DNA from: Cellulomonas sp. 73-145
Lineage (GTDB): Bacteria > Actinomycetota > Actinomycetes > Actinomycetales > Cellulomonadaceae
DNA: 64,000 nucleotides
Direction: 5' to 3'
Assembly: GCA_001898185.1 (NCBI GenBank)
Contig: MKTI01000010.1
Coordinates: 1 to 64,000 of the forward strand
The translations under genes and the position numbers were made by a program. Below the pieces are notes generated by a model. It was not told the origin of the DNA and made no database searches. It saw nothing but the letters and a program-made list of their open reading frames with translations. This document shows, piece by piece, positions 52,872 to 63,820 of this stretch (within the stretch, counting starts at the first letter, position 1; every line of letters starts with the position of its first letter).

Positions 52872-54644
52872 GTGCTGCGCACCCACACCGCCGGCTCGCT
52901 GCGAGCCGAGCACATCGGCACCACCGTGACCCTCACCGGGTGGGTGGACCGGCGGCGTGATCACGGTGGCGTGGCGTTCGTCGACCTGCGGGACGCCTCC
53001 GGCATCGCCCAGGTGGTGATCCGGGACGAGGCCGTGGCGCACGAGCTGCGCGCCGAGTACGTGCTGCAGGTGACGGGGACCGTGGGCCGCCGCCCGGAGG
53101 GCAACGAGAACCCGCACCTGCCCACGGGCGAGGTGGAGGTCGTCGCCGACCACGTCGTCGTGCTCAACGAGGCGGCGCCCCTGCCGTTCCAGGTGTCGAC
53201 CTCGCTCAACGAGCCGGTGGGCGAGGAGGCGCGCCTCAAGTACCGCTACCTGGACCTGCGCCGGCCGGCCCCCGCGCACGCGATGCGGCTGCGCGCCAAG
53301 GTGAGCCAGGCGGCGCGCAGGGTGCTCGACGCCGAGGGTTTCGTCGAGTTCGAGACGCCCACGCTGACCCACTCGACGCCCGAGGGCGCCCGCGACTTCC
53401 TGGTGCCGGCGCGCCTGGCGCCCGGCAGCTGGTACGCCCTGCCGCAGTCGCCGCAGCTGTTCAAGCAGCTGCTGATGGTCGCGGGGATGGAGCGGTACTA
53501 CCAGATCGCCCGGTGCTACCGGGACGAGGACTTCCGCGCCGACCGGCAGCCGGAGTTCACCCAGCTGGACGTCGAGATGAGCTTCGTCGACCAGGACGAC
53601 GTGATCGCCGTCGCCGAGGGTGTGCTCAAGGAGGTCTGGGCGCTGATCGACGTGGACCTGACCACGCCGATCCCGCGGATGACCTACGCCGACGCCATGG
53701 CCCGGTACGGCACCGACAAGCCGGATCTGCGGTTCGGCCTCGAGCTGACCGACCTGACGCAGTACTTCGTGAGCACGCCGTTCCGGGTGTTCCAGGCGCC
53801 GTACGTCGGCGCCGTCGTGCAGCCCGGGGGAGCGGCGACACCGCGCCGGGGGTTCGACGCGTGGCAGGACTGGGCCAAGCAGCGTGGCGCCAAGGGCCTC
53901 GCCTACGTGACGGTCGGCGACGACGGCGAGCTGGCCGGGCCGGTGGCGAAGAACATCTCCGACGAGGAGCGCGCGGGGCTGGCGGCCGTCGTCGGCGCGC
54001 AGCCGGGCGACGCGGTGTTCTTCGCCGCGGGCAAGGCGTCCGAGGCGCGCGCGCTGCTGGGTGCTGCGCGGCTGGAGATCGGCCGGCGTGCCGAGCTGAT
54101 CGACGAGGACGCCTGGTCGTTCGTGTGGGTGGTCGACGCCCCCCTGTTCAAGCCCACCGGTGAGGACGACGACGTCGCGCTCGGCACCAGCGCCTGGACG
54201 GCCGTGCACCACGCGTTCACGTCGCCGACCCCGGAGTGGGTCGACCGGTTCGAGGAGGACCCGGGCAACGCCCTGGCGTACGCGTACGACATCGTCTGCA
54301 ACGGCAACGAGATCGGCGGCGGTTCGATCCGTATCCACCGTCGTGACGTGCAGGAGCGCGTGTTCGCGGTGATGGGGATCGACCACGACGAGGCCCAGGA
54401 GAAGTTCGGCTTCCTGCTCGACGCCTTCAAGTTCGGCGCCCCGCCGCACGGCGGTATCGCGTTCGGCTGGGACCGGATCGTCGCGCTGCTCACGCACGCC
54501 GAGTCGATCCGCGACGTGATCGCGTTCCCCAAGTCCGGTGGCGGATTCGACCCGCTGACGGGTGCGCCGGCTCCGATCACGCCCGAGCAGCGCCGCGAGG
54601 CCGGGGTGGACGCCAAGCCCAAGGCGCCCGCACCCGCCGTCTGA
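52872..54644 (+). CDS. aspS: Aspartyl-tRNA synthetase
   Basis: A 590-residue bacterial-type AspRS. An OB-fold anticodon domain ([20 protein letters not shown]) is followed by the class II core with [24 protein letters not shown] (motif 2), the GAD insertion domain and [12 protein letters not shown], then [11 protein letters not shown] (motif 3). A Pro/Ala/Lys tail ends it. GTG 52872 matches the family start. Whether it also charges tRNA-Asn depends on GatCAB, which is not in the window. Confidence 0.95.
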   Translation: MLRTHTAGSLRAEHIGTTVTLTGWVDRRRDHGGVAFVDLRDASGIAQVVIRDEAVAHELRAEYVLQVTGTVGRRPEGNENPHLPTGEVEVVADHVVVLNEAAPLPFQVSTSLNEPVGEEARLKYRYLDLRRPAPAHAMRLRAKVSQAARRVLDAEGFVEFETPTLTHSTPEGARDFLVPARLAPGSWYALPQSPQLFKQLLMVAGMERYYQIARCYRDEDFRADRQPEFTQLDVEMSFVDQDDVIAVAEGVLKEVWALIDVDLTTPIPRMTYADAMARYGTDKPDLRFGLELTDLTQYFVSTPFRVFQAPYVGAVVQPGGAATPRRGFDAWQDWAKQRGAKGLAYVTVGDDGELAGPVAKNISDEERAGLAAVVGAQPGDAVFFAAGKASEARALLGAARLEIGRRAELIDEDAWSFVWVVDAPLFKPTGEDDDVALGTSAWTAVHHAFTSPTPEWVDRFEEDPGNALAYAYDIVCNGNEIGGGSIRIHRRDVQERVFAVMGIDHDEAQEKFGFLLDAFKFGAPPHGGIAFGWDRIVALLTHAESIRDVIAFPKSGGGFDPLTGAPAPITPEQRREAGVDAKPKAPAPAV

Positions 54645-54653
54645 GCGGACGGG

Positions 54654-55436
54654 ATGACCCGGATCGACGAGCTGCCGTCCAGGTGGCGGCAGGACAGGCT
54701 CGTCTGCTCGGACGCTGTCGGCCTCGGGCGCTCATGGCTGGAGGTCGACGGCGACGCCCTGGTGACCGTCGCCGCGCACCGGTCGGGCACCTCCGTGGCC
54801 GCGTACGGTCCTGACGGCGCCGCGGCGCGCCTGGTCACGGCGTTGGTTTCGTCCGGTCGTCTGCACGGTCCGCTGCACTGGCTGACCATGCCCCGGGACG
54901 GCGACCTCGCATCCGACGTCGCGGCGACGCTGGACGTCGAACCGCTGCCGGGCTGGGACTGGCTGTCGGCCGACACCGCGCCACCGCCCCAGCCGCACGA
55001 AGGGGACGTGGTGCGGCTCGACCCCGCGGTCGACGCCGATGCCATCCGCGAGTGCCTCCGTGCCGCCAACCCCGGCACGGAGGCGGACCCCGCCGGTCCG
55101 CACGAGGCGGGCTGGTGGGGCGTCGCGTCCGACGACGGGGCTCTGCTCGGCGTCATCGGGGCGTCCCGACGAGGCGCCGCCGAACCGGGGCGCACCACGT
55201 GGCACCTGCACGGCCTGGGCGTGCACCCGGTTGCGCGGAGGCAGGGCCTCGGTCGGGCCCTCACCGCGGCGGCTCTGCGGGACGGGCTCCGCACGGGGTC
55301 GCCGTGGGTGTCCCTCGGCGTGTGGGCGGACAACGAGGCCGCGCTGGCGATGTACGCGGCGCTGGGCTTCCGCACCGATCATCAGCGCCGCTCGTACCGG
55401 CCCGTCGGTCTGTCGACGACGCACCCCAGCCACTGA
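54654..55436 (+). CDS. GNAT family N-acetyltransferase
   Basis: A 260-residue protein. The C-terminal half is a GNAT domain with the acetyl-CoA loop GLGVHPVARRQGLGRAL and the ANEAALAMYAALGF pattern near the end, so ADNEAALAMY is the usual second signature. The N-terminal 110 residues are not recognised and may be a diverged second GNAT fold. Substrate unknown. It starts ten bases after aspS and is convergent with the MMPL gene. Confidence 0.85.
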   Translation: MTRIDELPSRWRQDRLVCSDAVGLGRSWLEVDGDALVTVAAHRSGTSVAAYGPDGAAARLVTALVSSGRLHGPLHWLTMPRDGDLASDVAATLDVEPLPGWDWLSADTAPPPQPHEGDVVRLDPAVDADAIRECLRAANPGTEADPAGPHEAGWWGVASDDGALLGVIGASRRGAAEPGRTTWHLHGLGVHPVARRQGLGRALTAAALRDGLRTGSPWVSLGVWADNEAALAMYAALGFRTDHQRRSYRPVGLSTTHPSH

Positions 55437-55454
55437 GGGGTCGGGCCGGAGCCG

Positions 55455-57698
55455 TCAGTGCGTGATGGCGAGCCGCTCGTGCAGCCGGCGCAGCGGTGCC
55501 GGCGCCCACCAGTTCCACCGGCCGAGCACCGTCATCGTCGCGGGTACCAGCAGGACCCGGACCACGGTGGCGTCGACCAGCACCGCCACGGCCAGGGCGA
55601 AGCCGACCTCCTTGATCACCAGGAGGCGGCCGGCGACGAAGCCGCTGAAGACGACGATGACGATGGCAGCGGCCGACGTGATGATGCGCCCCGACCGCTG
55701 CAGACCGAGTCGCACGGCGTCGTCGCTGGTCGCCCCGCCGTCGTACAGCTCCTTGATCCGGGACAGCAGGAACACCTCGTAGTCCATCGCCAGCCCGAAG
55801 GCGAAGGCCACCACGAGCGCGAGGACGTACGTCTCGATCCCGCCCACGGAGGTGAACCCGAGCAGCCCGGACAGGTGGCCGTCCTGGAAGGTCCAGACGA
55901 GCACCCCGAGGGATGCGGACAGCGACAGCACGTTGGTCAGCAGCGCCTTGAGCGGGACCACCACCGACCCGGTCATCAGGAAGAGCAGCACCAGCGTCGC
56001 GAGCGCCACGATGCCGCCGGCGATCCACGCGCGCTGCGCCAGCGCCTTCTGGAAGTCGAGCTCGTGCGCCGCCTGCCCGGTGACCCACACGGGGTACCCC
56101 GGCCGCATCGCGCGGATCTCCGTCACCACGTCGCGCGCCACGGCGCCCGCCGGGTCGGCGGTGTCGGGCCGGACGCCGATCTGGACGTAGGAGCCGACCG
56201 CGGCGGGCGGGTCGACCGACCGCACGTGGGGCGAGTGGGCGAGCGTCGCGGCCAGCGCGGTGCCCTGCTCCATGCTCGCCTGCACCAGCACGGTGATGGC
56301 GGGGGCCGCCGCGGACGGGTACTGGTCCGCGAGCTGCCGCAGGAACGTCACCTGGTCGCTGCCCCGCGGCAGCAGCTCGGCGCCGGAGTTCCGCAGCTCG
56401 AGGTGGGTGAGGGGTGCCGCGAGGAGGGCCAGCAGCGCCAGGGCGCCGCCCATCACCCACCACGGCCGACGCTGGACCCGGCCGGCCAGCCGGGAGAACG
56501 CGCCCTCCTCGGACTGCACGTCCGAGGTGCGGGCCAGCACGCCCCGGAGCACCGGGACGCGCGCCAGCACGCTGGGCCGGGCGAGTCGGCGGCCGGACCA
56601 CACCAGCAGCGCCGGAACCAGGGTCAGCGCCGTGGCCAGCGCGATGACGATGACGGCGACCGCGGCGCCGCCGATCGCCCGCAGGATGTCGGGCCGGAAC
56701 ACCAGCAGCCCCGCGATGGAGATCGCCACCGTCAGCGCGGAGAAGGTGACCGTCCGACCCGCGGTGGCCATGGTGCGCTCGACGGCCTCCGCCACGGCGC
56801 CGTCGCCACGTCGACGCCGGCTGCCCACGCCGCCGTCCGCGTCCGTCAGCCGGTGCAGCTCCTCGCGGTAGCGGCTGACCACCAGGAGGCCGTAGTCGAT
56901 GGACAGACCCAGGCCCAGGACGGTGACGACGTTGACGACCGAGGCGTCCACGTCCATGACGTAGGACAGGCCCAGCACCGCAGCGAGACCGCCCGCGATC
57001 GAGGCGAGGGCGCCGGCCATCGGCATGGCCGCCGCGAGGAAACCCCCGAACACGAGCACCATCACCAGCAGCGCCACCGGCAGCGCGATCGCCTCACCGG
57101 TGCGCAGGTCCTTCTCCACCTGGCCGGTGATCGCGTCGACGATCAAGGGGGTGCCGCCGACCACGCCCGTCACCTGGGGCGCGACCGGCCGCAGGAGGCT
57201 CGGGGTGTCCCTGAGGAGGCCCTCGACGTCGTGCAGGGCCGTCGTCTTCGCCTCGCCGACGACACCGGCGCGCAGCTCCACCACGACGAGGAAGCCGTGC
57301 CCGTCCCGGGCCACCAGAGGGGCAGCGGCCGGGTTCGCCACGCCACCGGGCAGGACCAGCGGGTCGATCACGGACCCGACGCCCGCCACCGCGGCGAGCC
57401 TGTCCCGCTGCGGCGCCAACGCCTCCGCGACGCCCGCGGCCGCCGGGGCGACGCCGCTGAGGGCCAGCGTCACCGACGCACCGCCCTGGGCGCTGCCGGC
57501 CAGGATCGCGTCCGCCGCGTCGCTCTCGGAGCCCGGCACGGCGGGCGCGCCGGTGCTCAGGCGGTCGAACACCGTCTGCCCCGTCACGCCCACCCCGGCG
57601 ACCAGGTACGCCACCACGGCGAGCAGCACCCACACGAGCACGGCCGTACGAGGGCGACGGGCGACGGCGCGGCCGAGACGTGCGAACACGTTCGTCAT
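55455..57698 (-). CDS. MMPL/RND family membrane transporter
   Basis: A 747-residue exporter with two repeats, each of a helix, a large outside loop and five helices. Signatures are [20 protein letters not shown] in the first half and [20 protein letters not shown] in the second, which carry the charged residues of the proton path. MMPL proteins move lipids or hydrophobic compounds outward in actinobacteria. ATG 57698 is the start. It stands alone, divergent from rarA; substrate unknown. Confidence 0.9.
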   Translation of the reverse strand: MTNVFARLGRAVARRPRTAVLVWVLLAVVAYLVAGVGVTGQTVFDRLSTGAPAVPGSESDAADAILAGSAQGGASVTLALSGVAPAAAGVAEALAPQRDRLAAVAGVGSVIDPLVLPGGVANPAAAPLVARDGHGFLVVVELRAGVVGEAKTTALHDVEGLLRDTPSLLRPVAPQVTGVVGGTPLIVDAITGQVEKDLRTGEAIALPVALLVMVLVFGGFLAAAMPMAGALASIAGGLAAVLGLSYVMDVDASVVNVVTVLGLGLSIDYGLLVVSRYREELHRLTDADGGVGSRRRRGDGAVAEAVERTMATAGRTVTFSALTVAISIAGLLVFRPDILRAIGGAAVAVIVIALATALTLVPALLVWSGRRLARPSVLARVPVLRGVLARTSDVQSEEGAFSRLAGRVQRRPWWVMGGALALLALLAAPLTHLELRNSGAELLPRGSDQVTFLRQLADQYPSAAAPAITVLVQASMEQGTALAATLAHSPHVRSVDPPAAVGSYVQIGVRPDTADPAGAVARDVVTEIRAMRPGYPVWVTGQAAHELDFQKALAQRAWIAGGIVALATLVLLFLMTGSVVVPLKALLTNVLSLSASLGVLVWTFQDGHLSGLLGFTSVGGIETYVLALVVAFAFGLAMDYEVFLLSRIKELYDGGATSDDAVRLGLQRSGRIITSAAAIVIVVFSGFVAGRLLVIKEVGFALAVAVLVDATVVRVLLVPATMTVLGRWNWWAPAPLRRLHERLAITH

Positions 57699-57778
57699 CG
57701 TCGCAGCAATCCCCGCCCTGCGCGTGCGCCCGCGTGGGTGGTCCCACCGGCCGGGGCGGGGGCGTGGGCGCCGGTGCG

Positions 57779-57792
57779 TAGGCTTCCCGCCG
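57779..57792 (+). promoter_or_regulatory. -10 box of leaderless rarA
   Basis: TAGGCT at 57779-57784 lies seven bases before the GTG start at 57792, with no ribosome site. This suggests transcription starts at the start codon. Confidence 0.45.
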
Positions 57793-59186
57793 TGGACCTG
57801 TTCGACGCGGCGCAGTCGACCGCGCAAGGCCTGCCCGAGGTCGGGGCCGGAGCACCGCTGGCGGTGCGCATGCGACCGCGGACCCTCGGCGAGGTCGCCG
57901 GTCAGGCCCACCTGCTGGAGCCGGGCTCACCGCTGCGCCGCCTCGTCGAGCCGCAGTCGGCCGCCGCCCGGCGGGCGGCGCCCACGTCCGTGGTCCTGTG
58001 GGGACCTCCGGGGACCGGCAAGACGACGCTCGCCTACCTCATCGCTGCGACGTCCGGACGTCGGTTCGTGGAGCTGTCGGCCGTCACGGCGGGCGTCAAG
58101 GACGTCCGCGCGGTGATCGACGAGGCACGGCGCCGCCTGGCGACCGACGGCGGCGAGACGGTGCTGTTCATCGACGAGGTCCACCGGTTCACCCGGACGC
58201 AGCAGGACGCGCTGCTGCCCAGCGTGGAGAACCGGTGGGTCACCCTCGTCGCGGCCACCACCGAGAACCCGTCGTTCTCGGTGAACGGTCCGCTCCTGTC
58301 CCGCTCGCTGCTGCTGACGCTGCGCCCCCTGTCCGTCGAGGAGGTCCGCGCGCTGGTCCGGCGCGCGGTGGCCGACGAGCGCGGCCTCGCCGGCGGGGTG
58401 GAGCTCGAGGCCGAGGCCGAGGAGCACCTGCTGCGGCTGGCCGGCGGGGACGCCCGGAAGGCGCTGACGATCCTCGAGGCGGCGGCAGGGGCGGCGCTCT
58501 CGGCAGCACCGGTCGCCCCGGGCGACGAGGAGCCCCGCCCGGTGGTGGTCGACCTCGGGACCGTGGAGCGGGCGATCGACGTCGCCGCGGTCCGCTACGA
58601 CCGGGACGGCGACCAGCACTACGACGTCATCAGCGCGTTCATCAAGTCGATGCGCGGCTCCGACGTCGACGCCGCCCTGCACTACCTCGCCCGGATGATC
58701 GCCGCGGGGGAGGACCCACGGTTCATCGCCCGCCGCATCGTCATCGCGGCGGCCGAGGACGTCGGCATGGCGGACCCGAGCGCCCTGCAGACCGCGGTGG
58801 CCGCGGCGCAGGCGGTGGCGCTGATCGGCATGCCGGAGGCCCGCATCATCCTCGCGGAGGCGGTGGTGCACCTGGCCACGGCGCCCAAGTCGAACGCGGC
58901 CTACCTGGGCGTCGACCGTGCACTGGCGGACGTGCGGGCGGGACGGATCGGCAGCGTGCCGGCGCACCTGCGAGACGCCCACTACGCCGGAGCGCAGCAG
59001 CTGGGGCACGGCAGGGGCTACGTGTACGCGCACGACGAGCCCCACGCGGTCGCGGCACAGCAGTACCTGCCGGACGAGCTCGTCGGCACCCGGTACTACG
59101 AGCCTTCGGACCGCGGGTACGAGCGCCAGGTGTCCGAACGGCTCGACCGGATCCGTCCCCTGCTGCACCCGGACGAGCCGCGCTGA
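57792..59186 (+). CDS. rarA: Replication-associated recombination protein RarA (MgsA-like AAA ATPase)
   Basis: A 464-residue AAA+ ATPase acting at stalled replication forks. [21 protein letters not shown] starts the domain, [15 protein letters not shown] is Walker [20 protein letters not shown] is Walker B, and [18 protein letters not shown] is sensor 1. The C-terminal RarA domain has [15 protein letters not shown] and the final tetramerisation part. GTG 57792 starts at the probable transcription start. Confidence 0.93.
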   Translation: MDLFDAAQSTAQGLPEVGAGAPLAVRMRPRTLGEVAGQAHLLEPGSPLRRLVEPQSAAARRAAPTSVVLWGPPGTGKTTLAYLIAATSGRRFVELSAVTAGVKDVRAVIDEARRRLATDGGETVLFIDEVHRFTRTQQDALLPSVENRWVTLVAATTENPSFSVNGPLLSRSLLLTLRPLSVEEVRALVRRAVADERGLAGGVELEAEAEEHLLRLAGGDARKALTILEAAAGAALSAAPVAPGDEEPRPVVVDLGTVERAIDVAAVRYDRDGDQHYDVISAFIKSMRGSDVDAALHYLARMIAAGEDPRFIARRIVIAAAEDVGMADPSALQTAVAAAQAVALIGMPEARIILAEAVVHLATAPKSNAAYLGVDRALADVRAGRIGSVPAHLRDAHYAGAQQLGHGRGYVYAHDEPHAVAAQQYLPDELVGTRYYEPSDRGYERQVSERLDRIRPLLHPDEPR

Positions 59187-59269
59187 GGCCTGCTGAGCCC
59201 GGCATGCCGGCACCAGCGGGTCCGCCGTGACCTCCGGGGCAGGCGGTCCTGGGCTCTCCTCACGTCCGG

Positions 59270-59275
59270 TAGAGT
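59270..59275 (+). promoter_or_regulatory. -10 box of the rpsD promoter
   Basis: TAGAGT at 59270-59275 fits an actinobacterial -10. It would give a leader of about 167 bases before rpsD, long enough for autogenous control by S4, though no defined structure was recognised. The -35 is poor. Confidence 0.4.
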
Positions 59276-59448
59276 GGACGGGTTCGTCGTGCGCTCGCGT
59301 GCGACGACGCCTGGGGTCTCAGCCTCGCCACCGTCAGCAGCATCGTCAGCACCACCGTCGACGGCGGCTCCATGGTCGGCCCCACGCCCGCCGGACCGGT
59401 GTCCGCCCGTGGGCGTGACGTCATCACCACGACAGGAAGAACATCTCT

Positions 59449-60075
59449 GTGACCAACGTGACCCGTTCGCGTCGTCAGGTCCGCCTGAGCCGCGCGCTCG
59501 GCCTGGCCCTGACGCCCAAGGCCGTCAAGCACTTCGAGAAGCGGCCCTACCCGCCCGGCGAGCACGGCCGCGCCCGTCGCCGCACCGAGTCGGACTACGC
59601 GGTCCGGCTGCGCGAGAAGCAGCGTCTGCGCGCCCAGTACGCGCTGCGCGAGAAGCAGCTCGCCAAGGCGTACGAGAACGCCCGCAAGGCCCCGGGTCTG
59701 ACCGGTGAGGCCCTCGTCGAGGACCTCGAGACCCGTCTGGACGCCCTGGTGCTCCGCGCCGGCTTCGCCCGCACCATCCTCCAGGCGCGCCAGGTGGTCA
59801 CCCACCGTCACGTGCTGGTGGACGGCAAGATCGTCGACCGCCCGTCCTTCCGCGTGCAGGAGGGCCAGACCCTCCAGATCAAGCCGAAGAGCCAGGCGAC
59901 CACGCCGTTCCAGATCGCCGCTGCCGGCGCCCACCGCGACGTGCTGCCGGCCCTGCCGGGCTACCTGGACGTGCAGCTGGAGAAGCTGTCGGCCGTCCTG
60001 GTGCGCCGCCCCAAGCGCGCCGAGGTCCCCGTGACCTGCGAGGTCCAGCTGGTCGTCGAGTACTACGCCCGCTGA
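59449..60075 (+). CDS. rpsD: 30S ribosomal protein S4
   Basis: A 208-residue primary rRNA-binding protein of the small subunit. The N-terminal domain ([16 protein letters not shown]) is followed by the S4 RNA-binding domain with [17 protein letters not shown]. The N-terminal zinc-type Cys residues are absent, so it is the Cys-free form. GTG 59449 follows AGGAAGA. It is monocistronic here, ending in a strong terminator. Confidence 0.96.
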   Translation: MTNVTRSRRQVRLSRALGLALTPKAVKHFEKRPYPPGEHGRARRRTESDYAVRLREKQRLRAQYALREKQLAKAYENARKAPGLTGEALVEDLETRLDALVLRAGFARTILQARQVVTHRHVLVDGKIVDRPSFRVQEGQTLQIKPKSQATTPFQIAAAGAHRDVLPALPGYLDVQLEKLSAVLVRRPKRAEVPVTCEVQLVVEYYAR

Positions 60076-60108
60076 CGTACCCGTCGGGCGACGAGCCCGA
60101 CACCTGCA

Positions 60109-60144
60109 CGAGAGCCCCGCACCGGTCCGGTCGCGGGGCTCTCG
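60109..60144 (+). terminator. rpsD terminator
   Basis: CGAGAGCCCCGC (60109-60120) and GCGGGGCTCTCG (60133-60144) form a perfect 12-base stem with a 12-base loop, 33 bases after the rpsD stop. Confidence 0.75.
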
Positions 60145-60288
60145 CGCACCCGGCCCCGGTCGGCCACGACGCGGGGCCTGCGCGGGCGCGCCGGTAGGGT
60201 GGTGCGCTGGTGCGGCCGGAGCGCCGCACCGTTCCGCGGTGCCGCGTCGGGCGGCACCCGACGTACGGACGACAGGACGGAGCGACCC

Positions 60289-60648
60289 ATGTCCGGTGGC
60301 GACATCGCAGGCCTCATCGCCGCGGTGGCCTTCGTCGCGCTGGTCGGCTTCCTGGCTCTGCCGCTGGTGAAGCTCGGTCGGACGTTCGACTCCGCGACGC
60401 GGGCGCTGACCGAGCTGACCGACCACACCGTCCCGGTCATCGACGAGGCCGCGAAGGCGGTGGCGAGCGGGAACCTCCAGCTGGAGAAGGTCGACGCCGT
60501 CACCTCCGCGGCGGCGTCCGTGTCGGAGAACGTCTCGGCCCTCACGGCGCTGATGACGGCGACCGTCGGCGGCCCGCTGATCAAGGTGGCGGCGTTCAGC
60601 CACGCCGTGCGCCGGGCGCTGGCGGGTGTGCGGCGGGGGAGCCGCTGA
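60289..60648 (+). CDS. DUF948 membrane protein
   Basis: A 119-residue protein with one N-terminal membrane helix (GLIAAVAFVALVGFLALPLV) and a helical cytoplasmic part, matching the DUF948 family found before alaS in actinobacteria. Function unknown. ATG 60289 follows AGGACGGAG. Its stop overlaps the next gene (TGATG). Confidence 0.85.
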   Translation: MSGGDIAGLIAAVAFVALVGFLALPLVKLGRTFDSATRALTELTDHTVPVIDEAAKAVASGNLQLEKVDAVTSAAASVSENVSALTALMTATVGGPLIKVAAFSHAVRRALAGVRRGSR

Positions 60649-61010
60649 TGCGCCGGCTGTTCTGGATGGGCGTCGGGGTCGCCCTGACGGTGGTCGTGGT
60701 GCGGCAGGGCCGCGCGCTGCTGGAGCGGTACGCGCCACCGGAGGCAACCGCGGCCGTAGCCGGCGCGGGCCGCCTAGCCCGCGCCGCCGAGGGCGCACGC
60801 CGGGAGTTCGCGGCCGGGTTCGCCGAGCGGGAGCGTGCGCTGCGCGAGGCGCTGGTGGGCGACGTCGACGTCGACAAGCTGCGCGCCGAGGCACCTGCCA
60901 GGCGAGCCGCCCTCCGGGAGACGTTCGGCGGCCGCCACGCCGCTCCGCCCGAGTGGGCGGAGAACCCAACCGAGGACCCGGACGACGACGACGGCTACGC
61001 CTTCTTCTGA
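60648..61010 (+). CDS. Small membrane protein next to alaS, unknown function
   Basis: A 120-residue protein with a hydrophobic start (LFWMGVGVALTVVVV), a helical Arg/Ala/Glu-rich middle and an acidic end (DPDDDDGYAFF). The same pair, DUF948 followed by this small protein, precedes alaS in many actinobacteria. It is translationally coupled to the DUF948 gene by TGATG. Confidence 0.7.
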   Translation: MRRLFWMGVGVALTVVVVRQGRALLERYAPPEATAAVAGAGRLARAAEGARREFAAGFAERERALREALVGDVDVDKLRAEAPARRAALRETFGGRHAAPPEWAENPTEDPDDDDGYAFF

Positions 61011-61126
61011 CCCGCCACCGGCTCCTCCGCCACCGCGGCGCCGGTGACGGAACACCGAGACGCGCCGCGACGCTGCACCTGTGAGAACCCGCCCGCCAAC
61101 GGGCGCCGAACGACGACGAGGACATC

Positions 61127-63820
61127 ATGCGCACCGCCGACATCCGCCAGCGCTGGCTCGACTACTTCGAGAGCAAGGGCCACGCCGTCGTGCCGTCGGT
61201 GCCCCTGATCTCCCCGGACCCGTCGATCCTGTTCACCATCGCCGGCATGGTGCCGTTCATCCCGTACATCCTCGGTACCCAGCAGGCGCCGTGGCCGCGC
61301 GTGGCGAGCGTGCAGAAGTGCATCAGGACCAACGACATCGAGAACGTCGGCCGCACCGCCCGGCACGGCACGTTCTTCCAGATGAACGGCAACTTCTCGT
61401 TCGGTGACTACTTCAAGGAAGGCGCCATCGAGCTGGCCTGGGAGCTGCTGACGGGCTCGCAGGACGAGGGTCGGTACGGGTTCGACGGCGACCGCCTCTG
61501 GGTCACGATCTGGGACCAGGACGACGTCGCGCTCGACTCGCTGCGCCAGGTCGGTGTGGACCCGAGGCACATCGTGCGGCTGCCGCGGGAGGAGAACTTC
61601 TGGGACACCGGCCAGCCGGGTCCGGCGGGCCCGTGCGCCGAGTTCCACTACGACCGCGGTCCGCAGTACGGGCCCGAGGCGGTCGGCGGCACGGTGGACC
61701 CGGGCGGCGACCGGTACATGGAGATCTGGAACCTGGTGTTCGACCAGTTCATCCGTGGCGAGGGCGTCGGCAAGGTCTACCCGCTGGTCGGCGAGCTGGA
61801 CAAGAAGGCGATCGACACCGGTGCGGGCCTGGAGCGCATGGCCTTCCTGCTCCAGGACAAGCAGAACATGTACGAGATCGACGAGGTGTTCCCCGTCATC
61901 ACCAAGGCGGAGGAGATCTCCGGCCGCCGGTACGGCGCCGACCAGGCCGACGACGTGCGGCTGCGCGTCGTGGCCGACCACGTGCGGTCCGCCCTGATGC
62001 TGATCGGCGACGGCGTGACGCCGTCGAACGAGGGCCGCGGCTACGTGCTGCGGCGACTGCTGCGGCGCACCGTCCGCTCCATGCGGCTGCTCGGCGTCCA
62101 GGACGCGACCCTGCCGCACCTGCTGCCGGTCAGCCGGGACGCGATGAGCGCGTCGTACCCGAACGTCGCCGAGGACTTCAACCGCATCTCCCAGGTGGCG
62201 TACGGCGAGGAGGAGGCGTTCGCACGGACCCTCGAGTCCGGGACGACGATCCTCGACACCGCGGTGCGCACCGCGAAGGCGACCGCCGGGGCGGACGTGC
62301 CGGTGCTCACGGGCGCCCAGGCGTTCACGCTGCACGACACCTACGGCTTCCCGATCGACCTCACGCTCGAGATGGCGGCCGAGCACGGCGTGCAGGTGGA
62401 CGAGGGCGCGTTCCGCTCGCTGATGGCCGAGCAGAAGGCACGTGCCCGCGCCGACGCGCTGGCCAAGAAGACCGGCCATGCGGACACCTCGGCCTACGCG
62501 GACCTGCACGCGCGGCTGTCGGACGAGCACGGCCGTCCCGTGAAGTTCATCGGGTACACCGACACGACGGCGCGCGCGCACGTCGTCGGCCTGCTGGTCG
62601 ACGGCGTCCCTGCGCCTGCGGCGGTCGCCCCGGCCGACGTCGAGGTGGTGCTGGACGTCACGCCGTTCTACGCGGAGGCCGGCGGGCAGCTCGCCGACAC
62701 CGGCACGATCGTGCTGGACGGTGGTGCCCGCATCGAGGTGGACGACGTCCAGGCGCCCATCAAGGGCCTGAACGTGCACCGCGGGCGGCTGGTCGACGGC
62801 ACGGTGACCTTCGGCGAGCCGGCGACGGCGACGATCGACACCGCACGGCGTCGGGCGATCGCCCGGGCCCACACCGCGACGCACATGGTGCACAAGGCGC
62901 TGCGCGAGGAGCTGGGCCCGACGGCCACGCAGGCCGGGTCCGAGAACGCACCGAGCCGGCTGCGCTTCGACTTCCGGTCCGGTGCCGCCGTCCCGTCGTC
63001 CTCGCTGTCGGAGATCGAGGGACGGGTCAACTCCCGGCTGCAGGACGACCTCGAGGTCACCGACAAGGTGATGGACATCGACGAGGCGCGGGCGCTCGGT
63101 GCTATGGCGCTGTTCGGCGAGAAGTACGGCCGGCAGGTGCGCGTGGTGTCGATCGGCGGCGACTGGTCGCGCGAGCTGTGCGCCGGCACCCACGTGCGTC
63201 GGTCCGGCGAGCTCGGGCTGGTCACGCTCCTCGGCGAGGCGTCGATCGGCTCGGGCGTCCGGCGGGTCGACGCGCTGGTCGGCGACGGCGCCTACGGGTA
63301 CCACGCCACCGAGCGCGCCCTGGTCGGACAGCTGTCGGGCCTGCTCGGCGCGCGGCCCGACGAGCTGGCCGACCGTGTGTCCGGCCTGCTCACGCGGCTC
63401 AAGGACTCCGAGAAGGAGCTCGCGAACCTGCGCCAGGGTCAGCTGCTCGCCCAGGCCGGCACGCTCGCGGCCGCGCCGCAGCTGGTGGGCAACACCCGAG
63501 TCGTCGTGCACGACGCCGGCGAGGTCGGTTCCGGTGACGACCTGCGCGGCCTGGTCACGGACGTGCGGTCGCGGCTCGGCGAGTCGTCTCCGTCGGTCGT
63601 GGCCGTCGGCGGCGTCAGCAAGGGCCGGCCGGTCGTCGTCGTGGCGACCAACGCGGCGGCCCGCGAGGCCGGCCTCAAGGCGGGGGCCATGGTCCGCGCC
63701 GCGTCCGCGGTGCTGGGTGGTGGCGGCGGTGGTCGCGACGACCTCGCGCAGGGCGGTGGGCAGGAGGCGGCCAAGCTGTCCGAGGCGCTGTCGGCCGTCG
63801 TCGAGGCGGTGCGTGCCTGA
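61127..63820 (+). CDS. alaS: Alanyl-tRNA synthetase
   Basis: An 897-residue class II synthetase. The aminoacylation domain has SVQKCIRTNDIENVGRTARH and FFQMNGNFSFGDYF. The editing domain carries HTATHMVHKAL (HxxxH) and CAGTHV, which remove Ser and Gly from tRNA-Ala. The C-terminal DHHA1 domain with GGGGGGRDDLAQGGG ends it. It is complete. The ruvX gene overlaps its last eight bases. Confidence 0.97.
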   Translation: MRTADIRQRWLDYFESKGHAVVPSVPLISPDPSILFTIAGMVPFIPYILGTQQAPWPRVASVQKCIRTNDIENVGRTARHGTFFQMNGNFSFGDYFKEGAIELAWELLTGSQDEGRYGFDGDRLWVTIWDQDDVALDSLRQVGVDPRHIVRLPREENFWDTGQPGPAGPCAEFHYDRGPQYGPEAVGGTVDPGGDRYMEIWNLVFDQFIRGEGVGKVYPLVGELDKKAIDTGAGLERMAFLLQDKQNMYEIDEVFPVITKAEEISGRRYGADQADDVRLRVVADHVRSALMLIGDGVTPSNEGRGYVLRRLLRRTVRSMRLLGVQDATLPHLLPVSRDAMSASYPNVAEDFNRISQVAYGEEEAFARTLESGTTILDTAVRTAKATAGADVPVLTGAQAFTLHDTYGFPIDLTLEMAAEHGVQVDEGAFRSLMAEQKARARADALAKKTGHADTSAYADLHARLSDEHGRPVKFIGYTDTTARAHVVGLLVDGVPAPAAVAPADVEVVLDVTPFYAEAGGQLADTGTIVLDGGARIEVDDVQAPIKGLNVHRGRLVDGTVTFGEPATATIDTARRRAIARAHTATHMVHKALREELGPTATQAGSENAPSRLRFDFRSGAAVPSSSLSEIEGRVNSRLQDDLEVTDKVMDIDEARALGAMALFGEKYGRQVRVVSIGGDWSRELCAGTHVRRSGELGLVTLLGEASIGSGVRRVDALVGDGAYGYHATERALVGQLSGLLGARPDELADRVSGLLTRLKDSEKELANLRQGQLLAQAGTLAAAPQLVGNTRVVVHDAGEVGSGDDLRGLVTDVRSRLGESSPSVVAVGGVSKGRPVVVVATNAAAREAGLKAGAMVRAASAVLGGGGGGRDDLAQGGGQEAAKLSEALSAVVEAVRA

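Noticed and set aside
55458..57791. N-terminal extension of rarA reading through the antisense of the MMPL gene
   Set aside because: Family homology begins at GTG 57792, directly after a -10 box; the upstream frame is antisense shadow.
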